From an uncultured Lachnospiraceae bacterium (lineage in GTDB: Bacteria > Bacillota > Clostridia > Lachnospirales > Lachnospiraceae), in contig CAKRMH010000006.1 in NCBI GenBank assembly GCA_934364805.1, forward strand, positions 1 through 64,000: DNA of 64,000 nt, given 5' to 3'. Below the pieces are notes generated by a model. The model saw only the letters and a program-made list of their open reading frames with translations. It ran no database searches and had not been told where the DNA came from. Shown piece after piece: positions 18,210 through 26,968 of this stretch; positions within the stretch are counted from its first letter, which is position 1, and each line of letters starts with the position of its first letter. The translations under genes and the position numbers were made by a program.

Positions 18210-19373
18210 TTATTTAATTACACGTACTCTGAGTACACCGTCAATTGCTTCTAATTGTTTCACAACTTCCTCGGTAACCGGAGAATCTACATCGATCAAT
18301 GCATAGGCATAATCGCCTTTTCCTTTGTTCGTCATATCAGCCACATTGATATCTGCATCTCCAAGGATGGTAGAGTACTGACTGATCATTCCTTTTACAT
18401 TCTTATGAAGAATTCCGATACGTCCGGCTGTCAGACATGCTCCCATGTTACAATCCGGGAAGTTTACAGAATGAACGATATTACCATTCTCCATATAGTC
18501 ACGGATCTCACGTACCGCCATGATCGCACAATTGTCTTCAGACTCTGCTGTGGATGCACCAAGATGAGGGGTAACGATGCATCCTTTTGCACCAACTGTT
18601 GTTGTATTTGGGAAATCCGATACGTATTTCTTGATCTTTCCTGCCGCAAGCGCATCAACCATAGCTTCCTCATCAACCAGAAGATCTCTTGCAAAATTTA
18701 AAACAATTGCTGTAGGTTTCATCATTGCAATTGCATCTGCATTGATCATCTTCTTTGTCGAATCCAGAAGTGGAACATGGATCGTAATGATATCACACTC
18801 TTTATAAATATCTTCCACGTTGCTGATATGTTTTACGCTTCTTGAAAGATTCCATGCTGCATTGACAGAGATATATGGATCATATCCATATACATCCATT
18901 CCCATATGTACTGCTGCATTGGCAACCAGAACACCGATCGCACCAAGACCGATCACACCAAGCTTCTTGCCGGAAATCTCAGTTCCTGCAAAGTTCTTTT
19001 TCTGTTTCTCAGCAGTTTTTGCAATGTTCTCATCCGACTGGTTTGCAAGACACCAGTCGATTCCACCTACGATATCTCTGGATGCATAAAGCATTCCTGC
19101 AAAAACAAGTTCCTTTACACCATTGGCATTTGCACCTGGTGTATTGAAAACAACGATACCTTTTTCTGCACATTTGTCCAGTGGAATATTGTTTACTCCA
19201 GCCCCGGCTCTTGCAACAGCAAGAAGATCATCCGGAAGATCCAGATCATGCATTGCTGCACTTCTTACGAGTGCCGCCTGCGCATCTTTTAAATCGTCTA
19301 CTTTTTGGTATTCATCAGAGAAGAGGTCTAAACCAACTCCTGCGATCGGGTTTAAGCATGTATACTGATACAT
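18210..19373 (-). CDS. serA: D-3-phosphoglycerate dehydrogenase
   Basis: Oxidises 3-phosphoglycerate to 3-phosphohydroxypyruvate with NAD, the first step of serine synthesis. The 387-residue protein has the 2-hydroxyacid dehydrogenase fold with NAD motif GVIGLGAIG, the catalytic RAGAGVNNI and TPHLGAST (His) segments, and a C-terminal ACT domain for possible serine feedback. ATG 19373 is 10 bases from AGGAGG and one base after the serC stop. The longer frame to 19394 would put the start on the ribosome site. serC and serA form one unit; no serB is in the window. Confidence 0.96.
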   Translation of the reverse strand: MYQYTCLNPIAGVGLDLFSDEYQKVDDLKDAQAALVRSAAMHDLDLPDDLLAVARAGAGVNNIPLDKCAEKGIVVFNTPGANANGVKELVFAGMLYASRDIVGGIDWCLANQSDENIAKTAEKQKKNFAGTEISGKKLGVIGLGAIGVLVANAAVHMGMDVYGYDPYISVNAAWNLSRSVKHISNVEDIYKECDIITIHVPLLDSTKKMINADAIAMMKPTAIVLNFARDLLVDEEAMVDALAAGKIKKYVSDFPNTTTVGAKGCIVTPHLGASTAESEDNCAIMAVREIRDYMENGNIVHSVNFPDCNMGACLTAGRIGILHKNVKGMISQYSTILGDADINVADMTNKGKGDYAYALIDVDSPVTEEVVKQLEAIDGVLRVRVIK

Positions 19374-19374
19374 A

Positions 19375-20457
19375 TTACGCATTCTCCTCCTCAAATTTCT
19401 TCATAAATTCTACAAGCTTCTCAACACCCTCTTTTGGCATTGCGTTGTAGATGGATGCTCTCATTCCGCCTACGGTACGATGACCTTTCAGGTTCTCAAA
19501 TCCAGCTTCTTTTGCTTCTGCAACAAATTTGGCATCCAGATCTTTGTCACCTGTAATGAAAGGAACGTTCATGAGTGAACGGTCTTCTTTCCGTACCGTT
19601 CCCTTGAACAGTTTGCTCTGATCCAGGAAATCATATAAGATCTTAGCTTTCTCTTCATTGCGTTCTTTCATAACAGAAAGTCCGCCCATCTTCTTTAACC
19701 ATTTAAATACTTTACCACAAATGTAAATGTTATAGCATGGTGGTGTATTGTAAAGGGAATCTGCGTCTGCCTGTGTCTTCCATTTCAGAAGTGTCGGTGT
19801 TCCAGGAAGTACATCATCTGTGATCAGATCCTCACGGATAATTGCGATCACCACACCTGCCGGTCCAACGTTCTTCTGAACGCCACCATAGATCACACCA
19901 TATTTGGTTACATCTACAGGCTCAGATAAGAAGCATGAGGAAACATCTGCAACAAGAAGTTTTCCTTTTGTATCTGGAAGCTTTTTATATTTTGTTCCGT
20001 AAATCGTATTATTTTCGCAAATATATACATAATCCATATCATCGGTGATCGGAAGATCGGAACAATCCGGAATATAGGAAAAAGTCTCGTCAGCCGACGA
20101 AGCAAGTTCCACAGCCTCACCATAAATTTTAGCTTCCTGAAATGCTTTCTTAGCCCACTGACCAGTAATGATGTAGCCTGCTTTACGGTTCTTCATAAGG
20201 TTCATAGGAACCTCAGCGAAAAACTGGGAAGCACCACCCTGTAAGAATAAAACTTTATAATTATCAGGGATATTCATTAATTCTCTCAGATCAGCTTCTG
20301 CTTCTTTGATAATGTTATCGTATACTTTGGATCTGTGGCTCATCTCCATTACCGACATTCCACTTCCTCTGTAATCTAACATTTCATCAGCAGCTTCCTG
20401 TAAAACTTCTTCAGGTAAAACCGCCGGACCTGCAGAGAAATTATAAACTCTACTCAT
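19375..20457 (-). CDS. serC: Phosphoserine aminotransferase
   Basis: Transfers the glutamate amino group to 3-phosphohydroxypyruvate to make phosphoserine. The 360-residue PLP enzyme begins YNFSAGPAVLPEEV and has GGVQKNVGPAGV with the Schiff-base lysine. It also has the arginine-rich ending GHRTVGGMRASIYNA, which binds the phosphate of the substrate. ATG 20457 is nine bases from AGGAGG; the longer frame to 20475 starts inside that site. It is directly followed by serA. Confidence 0.97.
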   Translation of the reverse strand: MSRVYNFSAGPAVLPEEVLQEAADEMLDYRGSGMSVMEMSHRSKVYDNIIKEAEADLRELMNIPDNYKVLFLQGGASQFFAEVPMNLMKNRKAGYIITGQWAKKAFQEAKIYGEAVELASSADETFSYIPDCSDLPITDDMDYVYICENNTIYGTKYKKLPDTKGKLLVADVSSCFLSEPVDVTKYGVIYGGVQKNVGPAGVVIAIIREDLITDDVLPGTPTLLKWKTQADADSLYNTPPCYNIYICGKVFKWLKKMGGLSVMKERNEEKAKILYDFLDQSKLFKGTVRKEDRSLMNVPFITGDKDLDAKFVAEAKEAGFENLKGHRTVGGMRASIYNAMPKEGVEKLVEFMKKFEEENA

Positions 20458-20534
20458 TTCCAACTTCCTCCTCATATATTCTTTATTTACTCGTAAAAAT
20501 GAATTTTAACAACAGGTACTTTTACTTAGTCCCT

Positions 20535-20550
20535 TGTTAATTGTTTAACA
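20535..20550. promoter_or_regulatory. Palindrome upstream of serC, possible operator
   Basis: TGTTAA and TTAACA flank four bases in the 125 bp gap between ilvB and serC, about 80 bp before the serC start. It could be an operator for the serCA unit. No clear sigma-A promoter or U-rich terminator is visible in the same gap, so the assignment is tentative. Confidence 0.3.
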
Positions 20551-20582
20551 CTTTATCACAATAGTGTAAAAAATTCAAGTAC

Positions 20583-22274
20583 CTATTTATTTTTTTGTTT
20601 TTCTAATAAATCCTGCTCATCAAATGATTCATTGATTGGAGCTCCCGGTGCAACCATTGGCCATACTTTATCATCTGAATCGATAATGCAGTCTATCACA
20701 TATGGTTTCTTCGCCTGAAGCGCTTCTGCAAATGCTTCTGCAAACTCCTGCTGTGTGGTTACACGTTTTGCGTCTGCCCCCATTGCCTCTGCAAGGCGGA
20801 CATAATCTACACCATCATCAAGAACTGTTGCCGAATAATGCTTCTCATAGAAAAGTGTCTGCCACTGGCGTACCATTCCCAGAACATGATTGTTCACGAT
20901 CACCTCAATAAGAGGCAGCTTTTCTCTTGATGCCGTTGCAAGCTCATTCATATTCATACGAAAACATCCGTCTCCGGCAATATTAATGACCTGTTTATCC
21001 GGATTAGCAGTCTGCGCACCGATTGCTGCACCAAGACCATATCCCATTGTACCAAGTCCGCCTGATGTAAGGAGTGTCCTTGGTCTGGAATATTTATAGT
21101 ACTGTGCTGCCCACATCTGATGCTGTCCTACCTCTGTAACCATGATTGCGTCTCCATGCGTCATCTCATAGATTTTCTCAATGACAAACGGACCGCTTAA
21201 TCCTTCTTTGTGATAGGTCATCGCATATTTTTTATTATATTCTGCGATATGCTGCATCCATTCCGTATGTTTCTGCGGCTCAAGTTCGTCATTCAGACGT
21301 TTCAGGATCTCTTTCACATCTCCGATCACACTTGCATCCACAATAATATTTTTATTGACTTCTACCGGATCAACATCGAATTGAAGGATCTCAGCCTGAT
21401 CTGCGAAGAAATTCGGATTACCAATTACACGGTCAGAAAAACGCACACCGATTGCGATCAGAAGATCGCATTCACTGACTCCCAGATTGGATGTCTTTGT
21501 TCCATGCATTCCAAGCATTCCTGTATAATTTACAGAGGTTCCATCATATGCGCCTTTTCCCATCAATGAATCACATACCGGTGCATCCATCTTTTCCACA
21601 AATGTTTTCAGTTCCTCACTTGCGCCCGAAATAACAGCGCCTCCACCTACAAAAATATATGGTTTTTTTGCTTTGCGCAGCATTGCAAGTGCAGTGTCAA
21701 GATTCTCTTTTGTGATCGTATTTGTGATCCTTTCCGGAATCTTTGGGCTTTCTTCCGTATATTCTGTTGTCTTGGCCGTAATATCCTTTGGAATATCAAC
21801 AAGAACCGGACCCGGTCTTCCTTTTCTTGCAATCTGAAAAGCTCTCCGGATCGTATCTGCAAGTTTTGTAACATCCTTTACAATAAAATTATGCTTTGTG
21901 ATCGGTGTTGTAATACCAGCAATATCAATCTCCTGGAAGCTGTCTTTTCCAAGTAATGGAACGGTAACATTACAGGTAATTGCAACCATCGGCACAGAAT
22001 CCATATACGCAGTTGCGATTCCCGTAACCAGGTTCGTAGCACCAGGACCCGAGGTTGCAAAGCAGACCCCTACCTTTCCTGTGCTTCTTGCATATCCATC
22101 TGCAGCGTGAGACGCTCCCTGTTCATGAGATGTCAGTACGTGTCTGATCTCACTGCTATGCTTATATAATTCATCGTAAACATTTAAAATCGCACCGCCT
22201 GGATATCCAAAAACCGTATCCACGCCCTGCTCTTTTAAACATTCAATTATGATCTCTGCTCCTGTTAAATTCAT
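20583..22274 (-). CDS. ilvB: Acetolactate synthase, large (catalytic) subunit
   Basis: A 563-residue ThDP-dependent enzyme condensing two pyruvates to acetolactate, or pyruvate with 2-oxobutyrate, for valine, leucine and isoleucine. The ThDP motif GDGCFRMNMNELATA, the catalytic glutamate in SHEQGASHAADGYAR and the FAD-region GGGAVIS are present. The N-terminal PGGAILNVYDEL is typical of biosynthetic AHAS. No ilvN regulatory subunit follows; serC does. The gene is 26 bp after ilvD. Confidence 0.95.
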   Translation of the reverse strand: MNLTGAEIIIECLKEQGVDTVFGYPGGAILNVYDELYKHSSEIRHVLTSHEQGASHAADGYARSTGKVGVCFATSGPGATNLVTGIATAYMDSVPMVAITCNVTVPLLGKDSFQEIDIAGITTPITKHNFIVKDVTKLADTIRRAFQIARKGRPGPVLVDIPKDITAKTTEYTEESPKIPERITNTITKENLDTALAMLRKAKKPYIFVGGGAVISGASEELKTFVEKMDAPVCDSLMGKGAYDGTSVNYTGMLGMHGTKTSNLGVSECDLLIAIGVRFSDRVIGNPNFFADQAEILQFDVDPVEVNKNIIVDASVIGDVKEILKRLNDELEPQKHTEWMQHIAEYNKKYAMTYHKEGLSGPFVIEKIYEMTHGDAIMVTEVGQHQMWAAQYYKYSRPRTLLTSGGLGTMGYGLGAAIGAQTANPDKQVINIAGDGCFRMNMNELATASREKLPLIEVIVNNHVLGMVRQWQTLFYEKHYSATVLDDGVDYVRLAEAMGADAKRVTTQQEFAEAFAEALQAKKPYVIDCIIDSDDKVWPMVAPGAPINESFDEQDLLEKQKNK

Positions 22275-22301
22275 CGTCTAACCCTCTTTATCTATATATG
22301 A

Positions 22302-23969
22302 TTATTTTTCAAGAGAAAGAACTGCTCCTCTATTTCCCGATGTAACCAGAGAAGCGTAACGAGCCAGATATCCGGTTGTTACCTTTGGCTCTCTTGGCTG
22401 CCATTTTGCTTTTCTCTCTGCAAGAACTTCGTCTGGAACATCCAGATTCAGTGTCATCTCCGGAATATTGATCTTAATGATATCGCCTTCTTCCACCAGT
22501 GCGATCGGGCCTCCGACAGCAGCTTCCGGTGAAACATGACCAATCGAAGCACCTCTTGAAGCGCCGGAAAAACGACCGTCTGTAATCAGTGCAACGGAAG
22601 ATCCAAGTCCCATTCCTGCAATTGCAGAAGTTGGATTCAGCATTTCTCTCATGCCAGGGCCGCCTTTTGGTCCCTCGTAACGAATTACGACAACATCACC
22701 TTCCACGATCTTTCCACCTTTGATTGCAGCGATTGCATCTTCCTCACAGTCAAATACTCTTGCTGGGCCTTCGTGTACCATCATTTCATCCACAACAGCC
22801 GAACGTTTTACGACACCGCCATCCGGAGCCAGATTGCCTTTTAATACTGCCAGACCACCGGTCTTGGAATATGGATGGTCAACTGGACGGATAACTTCCG
22901 GATTCTTATTTACGGCATTGGCAATGTTCTCTCCGACTGTCTTTCCGGTAACGGTTTTACATTCGGTATTCAATAATCCAATATCTGCAAGCTCTTTCAT
23001 AACTGCGGAAACACCGCCTGCCTCATTTAAATCTTCCATGTAGGTAGGACCTGCCGGTGCAAGATGACAGAGATTTGGTGTTTTCTCACTGATCGGGTTG
23101 GCAAAAGAAATATCAAAATCAAATCCGACTTCATGTGCAATAGCCGGTAAATGAAGCATGGAGTTTGTAGAGCATCCAAGCGCCATATCTACGGTAAGTG
23201 CATTTAAAATTGCATCTTTGGTCATAATATCTCTTGGGCGGATATCCTTACGGTACATATCCATAACAGCCATACCTGCATGTTTTGCAAGCTTAATTCG
23301 TTCTGAATATACTGCTGGAATTGTTCCGTTTCCAGGAAGTCCCATTCCAAGAGCCTCTGTCAGGCAGTTCATGGAATTCGCTGTATACATTCCTGAGCAG
23401 GAACCACAGGTCGGACATACTTTTTCCTCAAACTCTTTTACATCTTCTTCGCTCATTGTTCCTGCAGCATAAGAACCAACTGCCTCAAACATAGAAGAAA
23501 GGGATCTCTTCTGTCCGTGTACGTGACCTGCAAGCATCGGTCCTCCGGAAACAAATACGGTAGGAACATTGATTCTTGCCGCTGCCATCAGAAGACCCGG
23601 CACGTTCTTGTCACAGTTTGGAACCATAACAAGTGCATCGAACTGGTGTGCAAGTGCCATACACTCTGTAGAATCTGCGATCAGATCTCTTGTTACCAGC
23701 GAGTATTTCATTCCAATATGTCCCATTGCAATACCATCACATACTGCAATTGCCGGGAATACAACCGGAACTCCTCCGGCTTCTGCGACTCCAAGTTTTA
23801 CTGCATTTACAATTTTATCAAGGTTCATATGGCCTGGCACGATTTCATTATAAGAGCTTACGATACCAACCATCGGTTTTTTCATTTCTTCTTCTGTGAA
23901 TCCCAGTGCATTAAACAGACTTCTGTGAGGTGCCTGCTGGATTCCTTTTCTTACGTTATCACTTTTCAT
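22302..23969 (-). CDS. ilvD: Dihydroxy-acid dehydratase
   Basis: An iron-sulfur enzyme that dehydrates 2,3-dihydroxy-isovalerate and -methylvalerate to the 2-oxo acids. In the 555 residues the cluster and substrate motifs CDKNVPGLLMAA and CPTCGSCSGMYTANSMNC are clear. GRFSGASRGASIGHVSPEA near the C-terminus is the family's catalytic segment. The oxygen-sensitive 4Fe-4S form is expected in an anaerobe. Gene order leuB-ilvD-ilvB is compact and served by the promoter before leuB. Confidence 0.97.
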   Translation of the reverse strand: MKSDNVRKGIQQAPHRSLFNALGFTEEEMKKPMVGIVSSYNEIVPGHMNLDKIVNAVKLGVAEAGGVPVVFPAIAVCDGIAMGHIGMKYSLVTRDLIADSTECMALAHQFDALVMVPNCDKNVPGLLMAAARINVPTVFVSGGPMLAGHVHGQKRSLSSMFEAVGSYAAGTMSEEDVKEFEEKVCPTCGSCSGMYTANSMNCLTEALGMGLPGNGTIPAVYSERIKLAKHAGMAVMDMYRKDIRPRDIMTKDAILNALTVDMALGCSTNSMLHLPAIAHEVGFDFDISFANPISEKTPNLCHLAPAGPTYMEDLNEAGGVSAVMKELADIGLLNTECKTVTGKTVGENIANAVNKNPEVIRPVDHPYSKTGGLAVLKGNLAPDGGVVKRSAVVDEMMVHEGPARVFDCEEDAIAAIKGGKIVEGDVVVIRYEGPKGGPGMREMLNPTSAIAGMGLGSSVALITDGRFSGASRGASIGHVSPEAAVGGPIALVEEGDIIKINIPEMTLNLDVPDEVLAERKAKWQPREPKVTTGYLARYASLVTSGNRGAVLSLEK

Positions 23970-24038
23970 ATCTTATCCGCCTTTCTAAGTTATGGGTATT
24001 TTTATTATTATAAGTGAACTTTATATAAAATACAATCC

Positions 24039-25139
24039 TTATACCCGGGCAGCAATAAGTTCTCCCATCTCTGCTGTTTTCACCTGTGTGATTCCCTCTT
24101 TTGACTCTCCGGCCTGCGGCATAATGTCGATCGTGCGGTAGCCTTCTTTCAATACCTGTTTTACCGCCTGTTCAATTGCATCTGCTTCCTTGTCCAGATC
24201 AAATGTATAACGAAGCATCATCGCTGCACTTAAGATTGTTGCGATTGGATTGGCAATGCCTTTTCCGGCAATGTCAGGTGCTGATCCGCCACTTGGCTCA
24301 TAAAGTCCGAATTTGGTATCATTTAAGCTTGCAGAAGATAACATTCCAATGGACCCGGTCACCATACTTGCCTCATCGGAAAGAATATCTCCAAACATGT
24401 TCTCTGTCAGGATAACATCAAACTGTTTTGGATCTTTTACAAGCTGCATTGCACAGTTATCTACCAACATATGCTCATAGCTTACTTCCGGGTAATCTTT
24501 GGCTACTTCCTCTACGATTTTTCTCCAGAGTCTGGAGGAATCGAGCACGTTTGCCTTATCTACAGAAGTCACCTTTTTTCTTCTCTTCATTGCAATGTCA
24601 AATCCACGTTTTGCAATACGGCGTATCTCATTTTCGTTATAAGTCAGGGAATCCATAGCAGTCATAACGCCATCAATCTCTTCTGTCCTGCGTTCTCCGA
24701 AATACAGTCCTCCGGTAAGTTCTCTCATGATCATCATGTCAAATCCATCGCCAATGATGTCATCACGGAGCGGACATGCCGCTTTTAATTCCTTATACAG
24801 ATACGCTGGTCTTAAATTTGCGAATAAATTCAATGATTTTCTTAATTTTAAAAGGCCCGCTTCCGGTCTGAGTTCCGGTGCAAGTCTGTACCATGGTGAA
24901 GTTGATGTATTACCACCGATCGATCCCATCAATACCGCATCCGATGCTTTTGCTGCTTCGATTGCCTCATCGGTGAGCGGCACACCTGTTGCATCAATAG
25001 AACATCCTCCCATCAGGATTTCTGTATATTGAAATTTATGTCCATATTTATTTCCAATCTGATCTAATACTTTCTTTGCTTCCGTAACGATTTCCGGTCC
25101 GATCCCATCTCCGGAAATGACCCCGATCTTACAATCCAT
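24039..25139 (-). CDS. leuB: 3-isopropylmalate dehydrogenase
   Basis: Oxidatively decarboxylates 3-isopropylmalate to 2-oxoisocaproate in leucine synthesis. The 366 residues show the decarboxylating dehydrogenase signature NMFGDILSDEASMVTGSIGM and the N-terminal ISGDGIGPEIV. LRKSLNLFANLRP, with the substrate arginines, marks leucine rather than isocitrate specificity. It is the first gene of a leuB-ilvD-ilvB operon. leuA, leuC and leuD are not in the window. Confidence 0.96.
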   Translation of the reverse strand: MDCKIGVISGDGIGPEIVTEAKKVLDQIGNKYGHKFQYTEILMGGCSIDATGVPLTDEAIEAAKASDAVLMGSIGGNTSTSPWYRLAPELRPEAGLLKLRKSLNLFANLRPAYLYKELKAACPLRDDIIGDGFDMMIMRELTGGLYFGERRTEEIDGVMTAMDSLTYNENEIRRIAKRGFDIAMKRRKKVTSVDKANVLDSSRLWRKIVEEVAKDYPEVSYEHMLVDNCAMQLVKDPKQFDVILTENMFGDILSDEASMVTGSIGMLSSASLNDTKFGLYEPSGGSAPDIAGKGIANPIATILSAAMMLRYTFDLDKEADAIEQAVKQVLKEGYRTIDIMPQAGESKEGITQVKTAEMGELIAARV

Positions 25140-25182
25140 TTCACGTAACCTCTCTTTTCCATAAATTTTTGTTCATAATATA

Positions 25183-25211
25183 ATCATATAGCAAATATAT
25201 ATGCTTTTCAA
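25183..25211 (-). promoter_or_regulatory. Promoter of leuB-ilvD-ilvB
   Basis: TTGAAA (25206-25211) and TATGAT (25183-25188) are separated by 17 bp on the minus strand. The predicted leader is under 40 bases, leaving no room for a T-box or a leader-peptide attenuator. Confidence 0.7.
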
Positions 25212-25307
25212 CCGATCCGGCTATGGCACTTTTTCATGTGTTGCATAACCTGCATTTATAAAATTACCGGTTAGTATTCCATTTACGCATATTGAAAATT
25301 TATGCTG

Positions 25308-25340
25308 TAAAACAAAACCCAGGTCTTACGACCTGGGTTA
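25308..25340 (-). terminator. Terminator after yajC
   Basis: AACCCAGGTC (25316-25325) and GACCTGGGTT (25330-25339) form a perfect 10 bp stem with a 4-base loop, and TTGTTTT follows on the minus strand. It begins about 10 bp after the yajC stop. Confidence 0.9.
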
Positions 25341-25350
25341 ATTATCACGA

Positions 25351-25662
25351 TTATTCTGCGTCTTCCGGTTTCTCTACTGCGGAAATTGCTGCTTTCTGCA
25401 TTGGGATACGGCAGTTTTTATTGTTTCCGAATTCAACAATTACCATATCGTCCTCAATATCAATGACCGTTCCGTAGAATCCGCTTGTTGTAAGAACAGT
25501 ATCTCCTACCGCAAGCTCACTTAACATAAGATCTTTTTTCTGAGTTTCTTTCTTCTGTGGACGAATCATTAAGAAATACATGAATGCAAATAAAATGACC
25601 ATCCATACAATAATTCCAACCCAGCCGCCTGCTGCTGCTGATTGTGCTAAAATTGACATCAT
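25351..25662 (-). CDS. yajC: Preprotein translocase subunit YajC
   Basis: A 103-residue accessory membrane protein of the Sec translocon. One N-terminal membrane helix (GIIVWMVILFAFMYFLMI) is followed by the hallmark RPQKKE motif and a small basic/beta domain (GDTVLTTSGFYGTV). The frame can be opened at TTG 25665, but ATG 25662 has the better AGGAGG spacing. The tgt-yajC order is conserved across bacteria. Confidence 0.95.
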   Translation of the reverse strand: MMSILAQSAAAGGWVGIIVWMVILFAFMYFLMIRPQKKETQKKDLMLSELAVGDTVLTTSGFYGTVIDIEDDMVIVEFGNNKNCRIPMQKAAISAVEKPEDAE

Positions 25663-25763
25663 CAATCTTCCTCCTAAATTAACATACTTTTATCATTGTA
25701 CACAACATGTGATAAACCGGCAAGTCTTTTGTTCTATTTTATCTTTTTTTTAGAAATAAAACG

Positions 25764-26921
25764 TTATTTCTGCATCTCTTTTTCTCTGTTGATCTGTCCC
25801 ATTCCATATAGCTTTTCTTCCTTGTAGGAATGGAATCTGCCCTCATCTAAAGCATCCCGTATCTCTTCCATCATGTTATTATAGAAATAAAGATTATGAA
25901 GTACGCACAGACGCATGCCAAGCATCTCTTTCGCCTTAAGAAGATGTCTGATATAAGCTCTGCTGTAGGTACGGCATGCCGGACACTGACAGCCTTCCTC
26001 GATCGGTCTCATATCCTTTTCGTATTTCTGGTTAAACAGGTTGATCTTGCCCTGATTGGTATATACATGTCCATGTCTTCCGTTACGACTTGGGTATACG
26101 CAGTCAAAAAAGTCAATTCCACGCTCTACACCTTCCAGAATATTAGCCGGTGTGCCAACTCCCATCAGATACGTTGGTTTATTTACCGGAAGATAAGGCA
26201 CTGTCTCATCCAGGATATGATACATTTCCTCATGGGTTTCTCCGACCGCAAGTCCTCCGACTGCATATCCATCCAGATCAAGTTCGGAGATTCTTTTTGC
26301 ATGGTCGATTCGGATATCCGAATAAATTGCTCCCTGGTTAATACCAAAAAGCAGCTGGTCTTTGTTGATCGTATCCTCAAGGCTGTTTAATCTGGCCATC
26401 TCTTTTTTGCAGCGTTCGAGCCACCTTGCAGTACGCGCTACGGAATCGGATACATATTTGCGGTCTGCAACACTTGATGGACATTCATCAAATGCCATTG
26501 CGATCGTAGAACCAAGATTGGACTGGATCTGCATACTTTCTTCCGGTCCCATGAAAATCTTTGCGCCATCAATATGAGAGCGGAAATACACGCCCTCCTC
26601 CTTGATCTTGCGAAGTCCGGCCAGCGAAAACACCTGGAATCCGCCGGAATCTGTCAGAATCGGACGATCCCAGACCATAAATTTGTGAAGACCTCCAACC
26701 TCTTTGATCAACTTGTCCCCGGTACGTACATGCAGATGATACGTGTTGGACAGTTCAACCTGACACTTAATCTCCTTCAGATCGACGGTAGATACAGCAC
26801 CCTTGATTGCTCCTACCGTTCCTACGTTCATAAAAACAGGTGTCTGTATATCTCCGTGCACCGTATGAAAAACGCCTCGTTTTGCGCGCCCTTCCTGTTT
26901 TAACAGTTCATATTTAGCCAT
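25764..26921 (-). CDS. tgt: Queuine/preQ1 tRNA-ribosyltransferase
   Basis: Exchanges guanine 34 of tRNAs with GUN anticodons for preQ1 on the queuosine pathway. The 385-residue TIM-barrel protein has SNTYHLHVRTG, the catalytic-Asp segments DSGGFQVFSL and GIDFFDCVYPSRNGRHG, and the zinc site CQCPAC with the later Cys and His of RLCVLHNLYFY. It lies between the GH13 enzyme and yajC on the same strand. Confidence 0.97.
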   Translation of the reverse strand: MAKYELLKQEGRAKRGVFHTVHGDIQTPVFMNVGTVGAIKGAVSTVDLKEIKCQVELSNTYHLHVRTGDKLIKEVGGLHKFMVWDRPILTDSGGFQVFSLAGLRKIKEEGVYFRSHIDGAKIFMGPEESMQIQSNLGSTIAMAFDECPSSVADRKYVSDSVARTARWLERCKKEMARLNSLEDTINKDQLLFGINQGAIYSDIRIDHAKRISELDLDGYAVGGLAVGETHEEMYHILDETVPYLPVNKPTYLMGVGTPANILEGVERGIDFFDCVYPSRNGRHGHVYTNQGKINLFNQKYEKDMRPIEEGCQCPACRTYSRAYIRHLLKAKEMLGMRLCVLHNLYFYNNMMEEIRDALDEGRFHSYKEEKLYGMGQINREKEMQK

Positions 26922-26968
26922 CTGATTTCTCTCTTTCTATTACAATTTGCTGTTACTATTATAACAGA

